Shown here: piece by piece, positions 22,498 to 33,300 of the stretch
Numbering within the stretch: position 1 is the stretch's first letter
How the letters are laid out: each line of letters starts with the position of its first letter
Source: Okapia johnstoni
Taxonomy: Eukaryota > Chordata > Mammalia > Artiodactyla > Giraffidae
Length of the DNA stretch: 64,000 bases
Direction: 5' to 3'
Assembly: GCA_024291935.2 (NCBI GenBank)
Contig: CM044316.1
Coordinates: 8,672,501-8,736,500, forward strand
Notes under the pieces: model-generated
Database searches by the model: none
Seen by the model: the letters and a program-made list of their open reading frames with translations, nothing else
Told to the model about the DNA's origin: nothing
Made by a program: the position numbers and the translations under genes

Positions 22498-22594
22498 GGA
22501 GTGATCCATTCCTGTGTTTGCTTTCTCCACTGTACTGAGATCCCTTCCAGGGGCTTTGTAAATGTTCGGAGAACTGCCTGTCAGGGCCTCTATT

Positions 22595-23002
22595 ATCATA
22601 GTTCCCTAGGGCTGCTATAACAAAGGACCATAAACTGGGTGACTTAAATCAAGGGATTTATTCCCTCACCGTTCTGAAGTCCAAAGTTGACCTCAAGGTG
22701 TCAGCTGGGTGGTGCTCCCTCTAAAGGTTCTAAGGGAGGATCCTTCCTGGCCTCTTCCAGCTTCTGGTGGCTCTGGGCTTGTAGCCACATCACTCCAATC
22801 TCTGCCTCTGTCTTCACCCCTTCTCTTCTCTTCTAAAGACACTTGTCATTAGATTTAGGACTCACCCTAATCCAGGATGATCTCATCCATCGAAAGAGTC
22901 TTAATTACATCTGCAAGGGCACTGTTTCCAAATAAGGTGACAGTCCCAGGTTCCAGGTGTTCATATTTTGTGGGAGTCACCATTGGCCCCTACCAGCCAG
23001 GA
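22595..23002 (-). repeat. MaLR-type LTR (antisense)
   Basis: 'agggctgctataacaaagga', 'cctcaaggtgtcagctgggt', 'tgtttccaaataaggtgaca', 'ttgtgggagtcaccattgg'. This is the least interrupted LTR in the window. Confidence 0.82.
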
Positions 23003-23049
23003 CCCCCAGCTTCCTGGTGTCTTTAGCTTGCTTTCTCTCTTCACTCGTT

Positions 23050-23229
23050 CAATTTTTTTTAAAATGTTTATTTTTATTTATTTATTTGGCTGCTTTGGGT
23101 CTTAGTTGAGGCATACAAACTCTTTTTAGTTGTGGCATGTGGGATCTAGTTCCCTGAGCAGGGTGTGAACCCGGGTCCCCTGCACTGGGAGCATGGAGCC
23201 TTAGACACTGGACCACCAGGGAAATCCCT
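23050..23229 (-). repeat. CHR-type SINE (antisense)
   Basis: 'ttatttggctgctttgggtc' to 'accaccagggaaatccc'. 23230-23860 after it holds no recognised feature. Confidence 0.87.
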
Positions 23230-23860
23230 CATTCAATTTTTTGAAGCCAGTGGAGACTCAAGATCCTGGAAGCCCATCCCCTGGCCCCTGGTCTCTGGCT
23301 GCTCACAGTCGGTGGTTCTCCCCTTCCCATCCCCCCACATGGCAGGGGGTGGGTGGGAGGGAATCATATAGGTCCAAATGTCCCCCATGGACTTCTATTT
23401 CCAATGCAGGCCAAGCTCTCAGGAAGCCTGCTCCTCTGTGAGCCCCCATTGCCCCCTTTCAGCTCTCAGAGAACATCCCCATGACCCCCCTGCAAGCACT
23501 GTGGGGGTGTTTATCATCCCTCGGTGGCGTCAGGCTGGGCTGAGCGGTTGTCATTTCTCTTCCACCCGTCAGAACTCTGTATTCCCTTCAACAGTTTGCA
23601 GTCTGGCCTCTGACCTGCCTGCGATTTCTTTCCAGGGCTGACAGGTTGGGTTAAGAGAGAGCGCTCCCCTGAGCCAAGACACACTTTTTGCTTCAGCCCT
23701 CCCTTTTCCAAGAAGGCCCACAGTTCCCGCTTTGCTTCTCACTTTCTCTGGACAGAGGCTGTCTATCACCTCACTTTCCCGCCATCCCCTCCCTCCATCG
23801 CAAAGTGGCCAAGCTGGCCCAGGCATCAGTCCTGTTCAGCTGGTTTGGGTTAACTCTATT

Positions 23861-24082
23861 AAAAAAAAAAAAAAAAAAAAATTCTGGGACTTCTTTGGCA
23901 GTCCAGTGGTTAAGACTTCGCCTTCCAATGCAGGGGGTGTGGGTTCGATCCCTGGTTGGGGAGTTAAGATCCACATGCCTTGGGACCAAAAACCCAAAAC
24001 ATAAAACAGAAACAATGTTGTAACCAATTCAATAAAGACTTTAAAAATGGTCCACATCAAAAATCTTTAAAAAATAATAATT
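23861..24082 (+). repeat. A-tract and CHR-type SINE
   Basis: A20 at about 23862-23881 precedes a CHR head (gggacttctttggcagtcca) with B-box 'gggttcgatccctgg'. The SINE probably sits next to an older A tail. Confidence 0.85.
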
Positions 24083-24450
24083 TGTTTTTAAGGTAAAATT
24101 CACACAAGACAAACCACTTTAAAGTGATTAAGTATTTTTGTATAGTGTTGTGCGACCAATTCCAGAACATTCCCATCACCCTAAAGGAAACCCCAGACCC
24201 ATTAGCAGCCACTCTTCATTACCCACTCCCTTCACCCCTGCCCCCAGCAACTGCTCATCTGCTTTCTGTCTCTCTGGATTTGCTTCTTCTGGACTTTTTA
24301 TATAAATGGAGTCATGTAGCCTGTCGCCTTTTGTGTCTGGCTTCTCTCACTCAGCATCATGTTTTGGAGGGTCATCTATGTCGTAGGGTTTATCATGTAT
24401 GTAGGTATCATGAACCACATGCTTCCTAAAATACAGCACTGTGTGTTTTA
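24083..24450 (-). repeat. L1 3' region (antisense)
   Basis: 'gtaaaattcacacaagacaa', 'ccaattccagaacattccca', 'tataaatggagtcatgtagc', 'cttctctcactcagcatcat'. Non-coding relic. Confidence 0.8.
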
Positions 24451-24565
24451 AAAATATGTTCCACCTTGATCATCACCATAGCTCAAGATAGAGAATATTC
24501 CAGTCCCTTGGGAGCGCTCCAAGGCCAACTTCTAATCATTGTCTTACCTCAAAATATCACTTTCC

Positions 24566-24863
24566 CAGGCTTCCCTGGTGGTCCAGTGGTTAAGAATCCG
24601 CCTTGCAACGCAAAGGACACTGGTTTGATCTCTGGGCCGGGAAGATCCCACATGCTGAGGAGCCACTAAGCCCGTGCGTCACAACTACTGAGCCCACTTG
24701 CTGTGGCTACTGAAGCCTGCATGCCTAGAAGCCACCGCAATGAGAAACCCGCAGACGGCAACGAAGAGTAGCTGCTGCTCCCGCTGCAACTAGAGAAAGC
24801 TCATGAGCAGCAGCGAAGACCCATCACAGCCAAAACATAAAATAAATAAATCTTTTAAAAATA
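24566..24863 (+). repeat. CHR SINE, full length with target-site duplication
   Basis: The long-form CHR runs from 'ggcttccctggtggtccag' to 'aaataaataaatctttt'. It is flanked by atatcactttccca (24554-24567) and atatcattttccca (24864-24877). Confidence 0.92.
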
Positions 24864-24899
24864 TATCATTTTCCCAGTGATCCTCACCTGAAGCTGACT

Positions 24900-25070
24900 G
24901 TGCCCTCCCAACAAGGGAGGGCACAACTAGGCAAATGCTATTGGCATCTGGTGGGGGAGAAGACACAGATACTTTTCAACATCCTCCAATGCACAGGATA
25001 GGCCCCATGCAGCAAAGAATCAGCCAGCCCCAAATGTCAGTGGTCCATGATCAGGAAGCCCTAGGCTCCC
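24900..25070. repeat. hAT-Charlie-like DNA transposon relic (MER5-type)
   Basis: 'caacatcctccaatgcacag', 'cagcaaagaatcagccagcc' and 'ccaaatgtcagtggtccatg' match the MER5-group pattern as I remember it. Confidence 0.5.
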
Positions 25071-25109
25071 CAGCTCCACAGACTACTTCTATCTGTCCTT
25101 GAGTGATAG

Positions 25110-25440
25110 GAATGTCATCATGCATTGCATCCTATTTGTGTCCTGTGGGCAACACGCACAGGACTGTGTATGTGTTCATACATTGTTCTTTTTCATCACT
25201 GTGTTGTATTCCATTGAATATACTCCAAATATATATTCCAAACGGATATACTCCAATTAATTTCCCATTTGCCAGTCGATGGTCACATGGCCAGTGGCCA
25301 GTATCTGGTGATGGTGAATGAAGCTGCTATGAACATCCATGTATGTATGTATGTCTCTTGGTGGCAGAAGCTCCCATTCCCATTGGGAGTAAACCCAGGA
25401 ATGGAATTGCTGGGTCACAGCAAATTGACAGCAATTAGTA
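25110..25440 (-). repeat. L1 3' region (antisense)
   Basis: 'gtgttgtattccattgaata', 'gtgaatgaagctgctatgaa', 'aacccaggaatggaattgct' are antisense L1 3' phrases. Confidence 0.75.
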
Positions 25441-26999
25441 GATCAGTCTGAGAGAATTAAAGCTCAGGGAACTTTACACAAAACACCTGACTTCTAGCTC
25501 CTCTTCAAGAAGCTGTACCAGAATTCCAAGAGCCTGGCTTCCCACGTGGTAGCTCTCAGTTGAAGTTGAGTAGCAAGCGGCTGCTGCCTTAAAAGGGGGT
25601 GCATCTCCAGCTCCCCACAGCTGTCACCCTCCCTCTTCACTGCCTCACACCTGCCCCACTTCTGTTTTTTGTTCCCGTGTCAGCATCTGGCATTGAGGGC
25701 CATGGCCCTGGCCCGTGCAAGGTCAGGCATCACTTTTTTCCCCTTTCTATGGCTCTACTGCAGCCTAGACCCTGCTGGCATTTTTCTTGGCAATGTCCTC
25801 AGAATCTCCTCTCTGCCCAGACCATCAGGGTCTTCTATGTTCAGCTGATGGATTCTTGCTCTCTGCTTACAAGTCACTTCCCCAGGGCAACCTTCTCTGA
25901 GCCCCCTGGCTGGGGAGGGCCCCTGGCCTGAACTCTCCCACAGCCCCTGTCTTCCACCCCACACATCCATGGACATCTTGCTGGTTTCCAATCAGTCAGG
26001 ACTGCCTCTGTCTCATTCATCTGCTTACCACCCAGCTCAGTGCACCGTGAATCCTGGCCATGGGGGTACAGGATGTGAAGGAGAGCCCTAGTGCCAGACT
26101 ACAGAAGCAAACTGGGCTCCTGCGTGGAGCCTGGCCTGCACACCTCACTCCTCAGAAGCTTTTTCCCCATCTCTGACCCATGGGGTCAAGATCTGAGAAA
26201 CTATCCTCCTCCCGCCTCCCCCACAGTCCATACCAGCCACGACTGGCAAAGTGCCAGGCACCTTCTCTGGGGTCCTTCATTTCCCACAGCCCAGGCCCAC
26301 CCCTCAACCATCCCAGCAGTCCCCACGCACTGTCCAAATGTCCCCCAGTCTTCCAGGACCATCCCTGACTCCTCACCTGCTCACCTGTCTTCCCTCCCTC
26401 AACTTTGCTCTACGCCCTCAGTAGTTTCGCCCCCTCCCCAACTCCTCTCTCCTATACACCTCAACTCTTCCTCCTTGCCCCTCCTTTCTCCCAAGCATTC
26501 AGTCAACCATCTTCGGCTCCTCACCTGACTCCTCCAACCTCGCCGTGGCATTTTTTCCCTCCCCTCTTTCAGCATCCTCCACGTGGGACTCGCTCAGCTC
26601 TCTCCCTTCACCCCCATTTCATCCCCTCGCCCCCCCAACTCCTCCCCCAACCCTGCGCTCTTTACCCCCGCCCCCTGCCCTCTCGACCAAGCCTCCAGAG
26701 CACCGGCTGGGGAAGAGGCGGGGCCTCCTCACCTGGCGGCCGCAGAGCAGCGGGGCAGCGGCCCCTAGCGGTCGGGGTGGGAAGTGCAACCCAACTGGCC
26801 TCCCCTCCCAGTTGGTGCCTTACTGGGAATGGACCACCATTGCTGCCTGCCAGCTGTTGCTCAGACTGGACCTGGGTGGCTTCCCGGACTCTTGCTTCTT
26901 GGGAGTGAGGAAGGTGAAGCGTTAGCAGTGTGACCCAGAGGTGACCTTTGAGAAGTTCTGCTGGGGGAGGGGGATGCAAAGACTAAGGTGTCCTGTTGG
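25441..26999. other. Intergenic DNA, strongly pyrimidine-rich at 26160-26720
   Basis: Several overlapping open frames across 26.1-26.9 kb are Pro/Ser-rich because the + strand is C/T-rich. No start context, splice pattern or recognised domain supports a gene. A CpG-richer patch lies at 26700-26790. Confidence 0.4.
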
Positions 27000-27740
27000 C
27001 TCTGTCCCTAGGCTGTGCCTCAAATCTGACCCTTTCTCCCCAGCACCCTGTTCCAGGCCTCCATCACCTCTCACCTGGATTGACTGTGGAATCCATCTCC
27101 CCAGTCTCCTGGCTCCCTCTCAAATCTTCCCACGGCCAGAGGGTTCCTGTGAACATATAAGTCAGGGGAAAACCCTCCTCTGCCTAGAACCTTCCATTGC
27201 TCCCAGCTGACTCCGATTAAAAACCAATTCTTCCCGAAGTACATCAGGCCAGTACGATCTAGCCCATTACCTCCCTACCCTCACCTTCCTCTCCTTTTGC
27301 CCTCACTCCCTCCCTCCAGCCACACAGGCCCTCTCATGGATCCTTTGAACACCCAGCATGTTTCCACCTCAGGACTTTTACACGGGCTGTTCTCTCTGCC
27401 TGGAACCCCCTTCTCCCCCACCCCCAATCTCCCCAGGACTCCTTTTAAGTCTTTATCCAAATACCACCTTCTTAGTGAGGTCTTCCCTGACCTCCTCTAT
27501 CTAAAACTGCAGACATCAACCATGTTCTGTGTCTTCCTTAATTTTCTTCCATAGCACTGATCATCCTCTAACATCCTGTACCTTTTAATTATCTGACTTC
27601 TTGTCTGTCTTTCTGATTGGAATGTCAGCCCCAAGAACAGAAAAGCTTGTCTACCTTATTCACTGCTGTGTTCCCAGCAGCTAGCACAATGCCAGGCGCA
27701 CAGTAGGTGCTCAACACATGCTTGTTGACTGAATGCACTG
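27000..27740 (+). repeat. L2 LINE 3' end, long copy
   Basis: Classic L2 order: 'ctgttctctctgcctggaac', 'ttagtgaggtcttccctgac', 'catagcactgatcatcctct', 'cacagtaggtgctcaacaca', ending 'ttgttgactgaatg'. Confidence 0.9.
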
Positions 27741-28515
27741 CCTTGCCCCCGCCAATGACAGCAGTTGGAATTAATCCCCACCCACACAATATCCTTCCAG
27801 CTCAATTCTGAGACCTCTTTACCTGCCTTTTCACTTGAGCGGAGGCACACAGGACAGGATGGGGCTCCGGCAGTGCCCAAGGTGGGGGTATGGGAAGCCT
27901 CCAGGAGAGCCAGGGGTACACAGAACTCCACACCACCCACCTCTCAAGGCTTGGGCAGTTCACCATCCACTCCCCTGGCACCCTGCTCACTTTCCAGGGC
28001 GATTTCCATCATGCTTTCTGTGCCTGCCTTACCCACTGAACAGGGATGCCCCTGAGAGGAACTCGTCTTACTGGCAAGACGCTAGGGCATTCTCAACATC
28101 TAGCCCCCAGCCACTAAAAGCTGTAAGGGGTCCTCCGTGTTTGAGGAATAAATGGAAGGAATGAATACACTAACTGAATGAGAAGCCCCTCAGGGTCATA
28201 CATGCTGGCTGAGTGGGCTCTAGGTAAATCTGGGCTGGCCGTGCCTGGTGGGCAGTGGAGGTCTGAGCATTTTTCCTGAGACCAGGAATGTGTTTCATTA
28301 CCAACCCCAACCCCTGCGCCGCCCTCACGTGGGTTCTAAGGGTCTGCTCCCCTCCACCCCATTCCCGCACTTCTGGCACACGGACCTAAGGAACATGAAT
28401 AAACAGGACACCCACAACTGAGAGCGCCAGCCCTGAGGTAGAGGACTCAGAGGATCGGGGACAGAGGAAGGGGGAGGAACGCAGCACCTAGGTCAGTCAC
28501 CACTGGAACTCTACA
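27741..28515. other. Intergenic DNA, nothing recognised
   Basis: No gene or clear repeat. Confidence 0.4.
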
Positions 28516-28580
28516 CACGTGGATACAGGAGGAGGGCAGAGGGCACAGGTGAGCAGAGTATCCACATCTGAGGTCAGGGT

Positions 28581-28835
28581 GCCCCAAGTGCTAGATGCGC
28601 AGAATGTAGGGTCTCCAAGACGCCGGGGGATCCGTACGTGGTGTCCTAGGCGCGGGCCACCTGGGTATGAGGGTATTCTAGCACAGGGTACAGAGAAAAG
28701 TGGATGTCCAGGTGCCGGGTGCACAGGACGTTGGGTATCCAAGACGCGGGTCACGCTGAGCGTGAGAATCCCGAGGCACAGGTAGGATGCGCAAAGAGAG
28801 AAGCCCCTTGGGAGTAGGGCGTCCTGGGCGCGGGT
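28581..28835 (+). repeat. CpG-rich minisatellite, period about 31 bp, degenerate
   Basis: Units with the pattern t-n-TCC-a-a/g-g-n-G-C-n-GGG begin near 28581, 28612, 28642, 28674, 28705, 28736, 28767 and 28799, with a more distant one at 28820. Clear examples are tctccaagacgccggg (28612), tgtccaggtgccggg (28705) and tatccaagacgcggg (28736). Spacing is 30-32 bp over eight steps. The array is embedded in a CpG-rich patch that extends to about 29050. Confidence 0.75.
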
Positions 28836-29951
28836 GCGGACACGCGCGGTGCTGGACGCCGGGAGCTGGGGTGAGACTGCGCGCGCGCGGACGCGTTAGT
28901 TTCAGGAGCCCGGCTGCTGGCGCGGCCTCCACTGCGGCTGCGCAGCCGAGGGTCTTCGGGGAGAAGAGGCACTGGGGCTCTTTCACGCCCCCAGGCTCTA
29001 CTCATCCTTCGCCTCTTAAGCCCCTCGCCCGCGAGGCCTAAAAACCACGATAGAATGGAGGCTAGTGAAACCAATCCCGGCCACAGCACGGGGCGCTCTG
29101 CTGACCACAAGCTTTGGGGGAAAAGAGGAGGGTTTGGGGGAGGGGGGTCCTGGCCAGGATTTTTCCAAACTGAGCCAGGGGTTCCTTAAAACATGGCACT
29201 CCTTCCCCTCGTATAAATTAAAGACACCGCTTCTCGCTTCTCGAAGCCACTGAAGAACGCAAGTTAGTACCGTCCCCCAGGCACATTCATTGGTTCCGAG
29301 GGTCCCTCCATGGAGCAGGTGGGTGGGCTACTCAGGGCTTGACGGCGGCGGGGCAGTGGGAGGACTAGGAGCCAGGGGGCTCTGGAGATGCTCAGGCTTC
29401 CTTGAGCTGGACGTTCTTCCCCCTTTCAATCCTGCCAGGTTTATATAAAGCTGGCTGTGTGGATGTGCGGGGAGGGTTCCTGGTTGCCCCCTGCGGTACC
29501 GCCTCCTCTCCCCAGCACCCCCAAAGCCTTTCATGGATCCTACCAGGTGCTGTGGAGATATTTCAAAGTGGGAAACTGACGTGTAGAGAAGCCGGACCTC
29601 CCCCATTCTCCCATCCTGGTACTGCACCAACCATAGATGGATGGGACCCCCCTCCACAGCCACCAACCTCCACTTCATACATATTTGGTCCCTCAGATCC
29701 AGCTGATGGGCCTGGCCATCCATATTTAAGGCCCAAGGTCTACAGCCACGGAACCCTGGTTGTGAAGGAGGAATGAAGTTAGCCCACCTACTATCTCCAC
29801 CTCTGAAGTCTGCAGGCTGGATTTGGCCCCAGTTCCAGGCTATGAGAATCCCTGCCCAGTCCTGAAATGATGGTTGCCCACAGAAGCAGGTGGAGGGTGG
29901 TGGGTGCCGTAGAGATAGCCCCTGGTTACCCAGTCAGCCTGGAAGTCTGGG
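28836..29951. other. CpG-rich patch, then ordinary intergenic DNA with one TATA-like box
   Basis: 28836-29050 is CpG-rich with a pure CG alternation near 28878-28890. Further on, TTATATAAAG at 29441-29450 is a good TATA match, but no transcript or open frame downstream supports a promoter. Confidence 0.35.
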
Positions 29952-30166
29952 GTCTCTGTGTGTGCTCAGTCACTCAGTCCTGTTCGACTCTTTGCGACCC
30001 CATGGACTGTAGACTGTGCCCATGGAATTTTCCAGGCAAGAATACTGGAGTGGGTTGTCATTCCCTTCTCCAGGGTATCTTCCCGACCCAGGGATCCAGT
30101 TTGCATCTCTATCATCTCCTGCACTGGCAGGTGGATTCTTTACCACTGTGCCACCTGGGGAGTCGC
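29952..30166 (-). repeat. Bov-tA SINE (antisense)
   Basis: 'gtgctcagtcactcagtcct', 'ggcaagaatactggagtggg', reversed head 'gtgccacctggggagtc'. Confidence 0.9.
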
Positions 30167-30389
30167 TGCTTTTCTCTAAATTCAGGCTTCTGGGAAGGGA
30201 TTCTTAGAGGATGGGTTCATTCACTTGCAGATGTTCCTCTTAGGCTTTCTTAGATTTTTATAGTTCCCCTCTAAGCCTGCCCCAAGTTTTGTCTATTTAT
30301 CACCCCAACCCTTTCCACGCTGCTACTTCCACGCTGTTTCCTAATTCCTCACCCATTCTGCAGAGCCAAGTTGGAATGGCAATGCATTC

Positions 30390-31970
30390 TCTTCCCTGGA
30401 GATAGAGACCAGGGTTTGCCATCTTCCTCATCCTTAGCGCATCCCCTTCCTCTATAATACAGGTCCAGACTTGTCTGCCCCACTCTCCCCCACTATTGTC
30501 TACCTGAGATTCAGCCTGGACTTTGTATGCTCTGGCCGGTGTGCTAATTAGACCTCCACTGGATGATTCCCTTCCCTGAGGATCCAAACCAGGGATTTGC
30601 TCCTTCCCATCCATCAGTCTTCCCCTTGCACCCATCCTTCATAAAACGCCAGGCTTCCAGGTCCGCTCTCCCGATATCCTCACCGGATCTTACCTCTCAG
30701 GACCTTCTAGTACCCGCCCCCCTCTAGTTTTTCCTCGGCCCCCACCCTGCACTGAGCTGCCTATTCTGTCAAAGTGCCTATTTTTGGCCTGGGGCCCGGT
30801 TTTATAGTCCCCACTGTGGGTCTTGGCAGTCACAGCTCTGGCTTCGGGGATCCACGCCAAGTCGGACTGCCTTCCCCAACCAGGGAGATGGGGTGCGGGG
30901 CTCCGTTCTGCAGCTTCAGCATGAAGCCGGCCCCAGGCCTCACTCGGCCAGATGCCTAGGAACCCTCTGGTTCCTTGTCCTACTTCAAGTCCACCAGCTG
31001 CAGTATAGTAGCTCGGCTGCGGAAATCCATACCGAGTTTTTGCTCTTGCCAAAAACCTAAAATTCAATTTTTTCTCTCGCCCCCCACCCAAAGCAAGACC
31101 TTTGAGGCGTTTATAGATACTAACCTTCCCCAAACACCCACCCTCTCTGCTCCTGCGACCCGGTCAGTTCCCAGTCCTTGACCAGTTGCCACAGATCTTT
31201 AGCTAAAGTCTTGTCCATCCCGCATACTCCAGTCCTGGCTTTGCGGTCCTCCCTTGCCTTATATTGTAGGTCTGGTCTCCCAGGGTAGCGGCCTCCTCAT
31301 TGCATTCCCTTCGCATCACCCCTGGATCCTGAAACCGCTTTTACCTGCCTGCTTCGGTGCAGCCGGCGCTCCAGATCCTTTCGTGCCCGAGTCCAGCCCT
31401 CCTTTTGCCCCTCCTTCTTGCACGTCGCTGCCAGGAAGACGAGGGCAGCCCACGCCGCCTCAGCCACTAAATAGCCCCCTCCCGGAGCCCCCTGCGAGCC
31501 CAGATCTGGGAACTCTAGGCCAGGTCTTGCTTGTTCCCACTGCATTAGGCATGACGCATTACTCCGTCTCCCGAGGAAGAATCCGGCCCGAAATTTGCTT
31601 GCCCGGGGTGCATTTGGCCCTGTCGCAGCTGCCTTCGTTCCTCCCATCTCTGTCTAATCCAACCCGGGTTTTGCAGACCCCTTCCAGATCGCTCCCATTT
31701 CTCCCCTCACCGGGCAAAGCGCCTTTACTCCACTACCTGCAAAATCCGCTCCGGGTCTTCCTCGAGCCTGTCTCCCCTCCCCCACTTCCCGTTCCTATGC
31801 CGGGATCCAGCACATCTCCTTCCCTCTCCTGGTTTTTCCATAGGGGCTAGAGTGGGGCGAAGGGGAGGAAAATCCATCCCGGGTTTTCGGACCGGCCTCC
31901 GGTGCGCTTGGGCAGGGGTTGCGGCGGCCGGTCCCGGGCGGCGGCTCCGGGCCGGGTTTTGCGCGTGCCC
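30390..31970 (+). repeat. Decayed repeat theme upstream of the ADGRL1 promoter
   Basis: A motif of the form (a/g)aTCCannCCgGGtTTTGC recurs on one strand. Clear copies are at about 30401, 30581, 31023, 31578, 31653, 31741, 31870 and 31945. Weaker ones are near 30457, 30508, 30785, 31230, 31325, 31390 and 31515. Spacing is irregular, commonly 50-90 bp. The last copies lie inside the CpG island. I read this as a badly decayed minisatellite; chance similarity in C/T-rich DNA is not excluded. Confidence 0.5.
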
Positions 31971-33300
31971 GCCGCCCCCCTCCCGGAGCGCGGGTGCGCC
32001 GGGGAGAGGGGCGAGCAGGCGGCTTGTCATTGCTGGTGCCCGGCGCCCGCTCGGTCCGCTCGTCCTGCGGTGTCCACGGGCCCGGCCCGGCGCCCCCCCA
32101 TCCCGGCCACCCCGGGGGCGCGACGCCACCGCGCCCGCCTACAACAGCGCCCCCCTAACAAGCTCCACGCCGCCCGCCCCCTACCCGAGCCCCCCGTGGC
32201 CACTGCGGGGAGCCCGAGCCGTCGGCGCGGGAGTTGTCGGCGCTGCGGCGCCCCCCGCCCCGCCGTCTGCCGAGGAGGCCCCGGCGAATGGGGCCGCGTG
32301 GGCCCCGGAGCGGCGCTGCCGGGCGGCGGGGGGGGCTGCAGGGGCTCTCCTAGCTGCCCCGTTAACCCCTCGGCTGCCGCCGTCGGAGGGAGCTGGGAAG
32401 TCGCCTGGGCGCACACGTGCCGCCTCCGTCGGGGCCGCGGAGCTGCGGGGAAGATGCGGGCAGCTGTTGGCGCCGCCTCAGGGGGCTCCGCCTCGCCCCA
32501 GCCCCCGGAGCTCTGACGCCGCCCCCGCCCCGCCGCCTCCGCCGCCTCCCTCCCCGGGAGGGGGCGCGCGGACGCTCGCGCCCCCAGCCCCGAGTCTCTG
32601 CCGCCGCGAGGGGGCCGCCTTTGGAGCTGTGTAATCCGCTTCTTCTTTTTTTTTTTAATTTTTGGTTGGTGACAGCGGTTCTGGGCCCCGCCACCCCTCG
32701 CCCGATTTCCCCCCTGTCCCGGTTCCGGGAGATGTGCCGGGCGGGGGTCCTGGGTTCGCGGAGCCGCGGGAGAGACGCGCAAGGCCGACCCCGGAGAGGC
32801 GCTGGACAGGTGAGTGTCTGAGGACCCCGGGCGAGGGGGACGCTGTACCTGGGCCAGGTGTGGGGGCCGAGGTAGGGAGGATGGGAGCCCGGGCCTGTCC
32901 GGGCCAGGAAGGGGGAGGGGATGCTGGAGCCGCGGGTCACAGCACCTGAGCGCGAGGGGGATGGAGGGCGGCCTGCACCTCACCCCACCGGTGAGGGGGC
33001 CGGGAGGGGCAGCCCCCGTGGAGTGCCGGGGGTGCGGATGCGCGGCCGCGGGGTGCCCGTGGGGGGAGGGGACCGCGAGTGTGCCCGCGCGTGGCTGCGT
33101 GTGCCCCGCGCGCCAGCCTTTGTGGGGAAGCGGCGCGGCAGTGCCTGCGTGTCCCCGGTGCGTGTGCGCGCGCGGGTGCTTGGCGCCCTGTTTGTGTAGG
33201 TGTCTGGGTGTGAGAGGAGAGGGTGCGTGTGCGCGCCGCGCGCCGGCCCCAGCCCCCGGAGGAGCCGTGTCAGGGGCTGGCACCCCACGAAGCCGGGCTG
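31850..33300 (+). promoter_or_regulatory. ADGRL1: CpG island promoter of ADGRL1
   Basis: Very dense CpG and GC content starts abruptly near 31850 and fades after about 33300. It has no TATA box, which suggests dispersed initiation. It overlaps the candidate first exon and lies 18 kb upstream of the start-codon exon, as expected for a latrophilin gene with a non-coding first exon. The start site cannot be fixed from sequence. Very long open frames on both strands here (for example 32027-33511 minus and 32814-34196 plus) are by-products of GC richness. Confidence 0.75.
32676..32809 (+). other. ADGRL1: ADGRL1 non-coding exon 1 (3' end certain-looking, 5' end open)
   Basis: The 3' end is set by a consensus donor, cag|gtgagt, at 32809/32810 inside the CpG island. 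I give 32676 as the left limit only because a T-rich tract (32641-32663) followed by 'ggtgacag' ending at 32675 looks like a splice acceptor. If that site is unused, the exon extends upstream to a start site anywhere in the island. The exon contains an ATG at 32732 whose frame stays open to the donor. Its link to exon 2 is inferred from gene structure, not from a transcript. Confidence 0.5.

Noticed and set aside
23940..23956. tRNA B-box-like 'gggttcgatccctgg' words here and in many SINEs
   Set aside because: They are internal promoter remnants of tRNA-derived SINEs. No cloverleaf with paired acceptor stem is present, so no tRNA gene is called.
26091..26925. Overlapping 126-167 codon open frames at 26.1-26.9 kb
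   Set aside because: Pyrimidine-rich DNA with Ser/Pro-rich translation in several frames. Nothing recognisable and no splice signals in phase.
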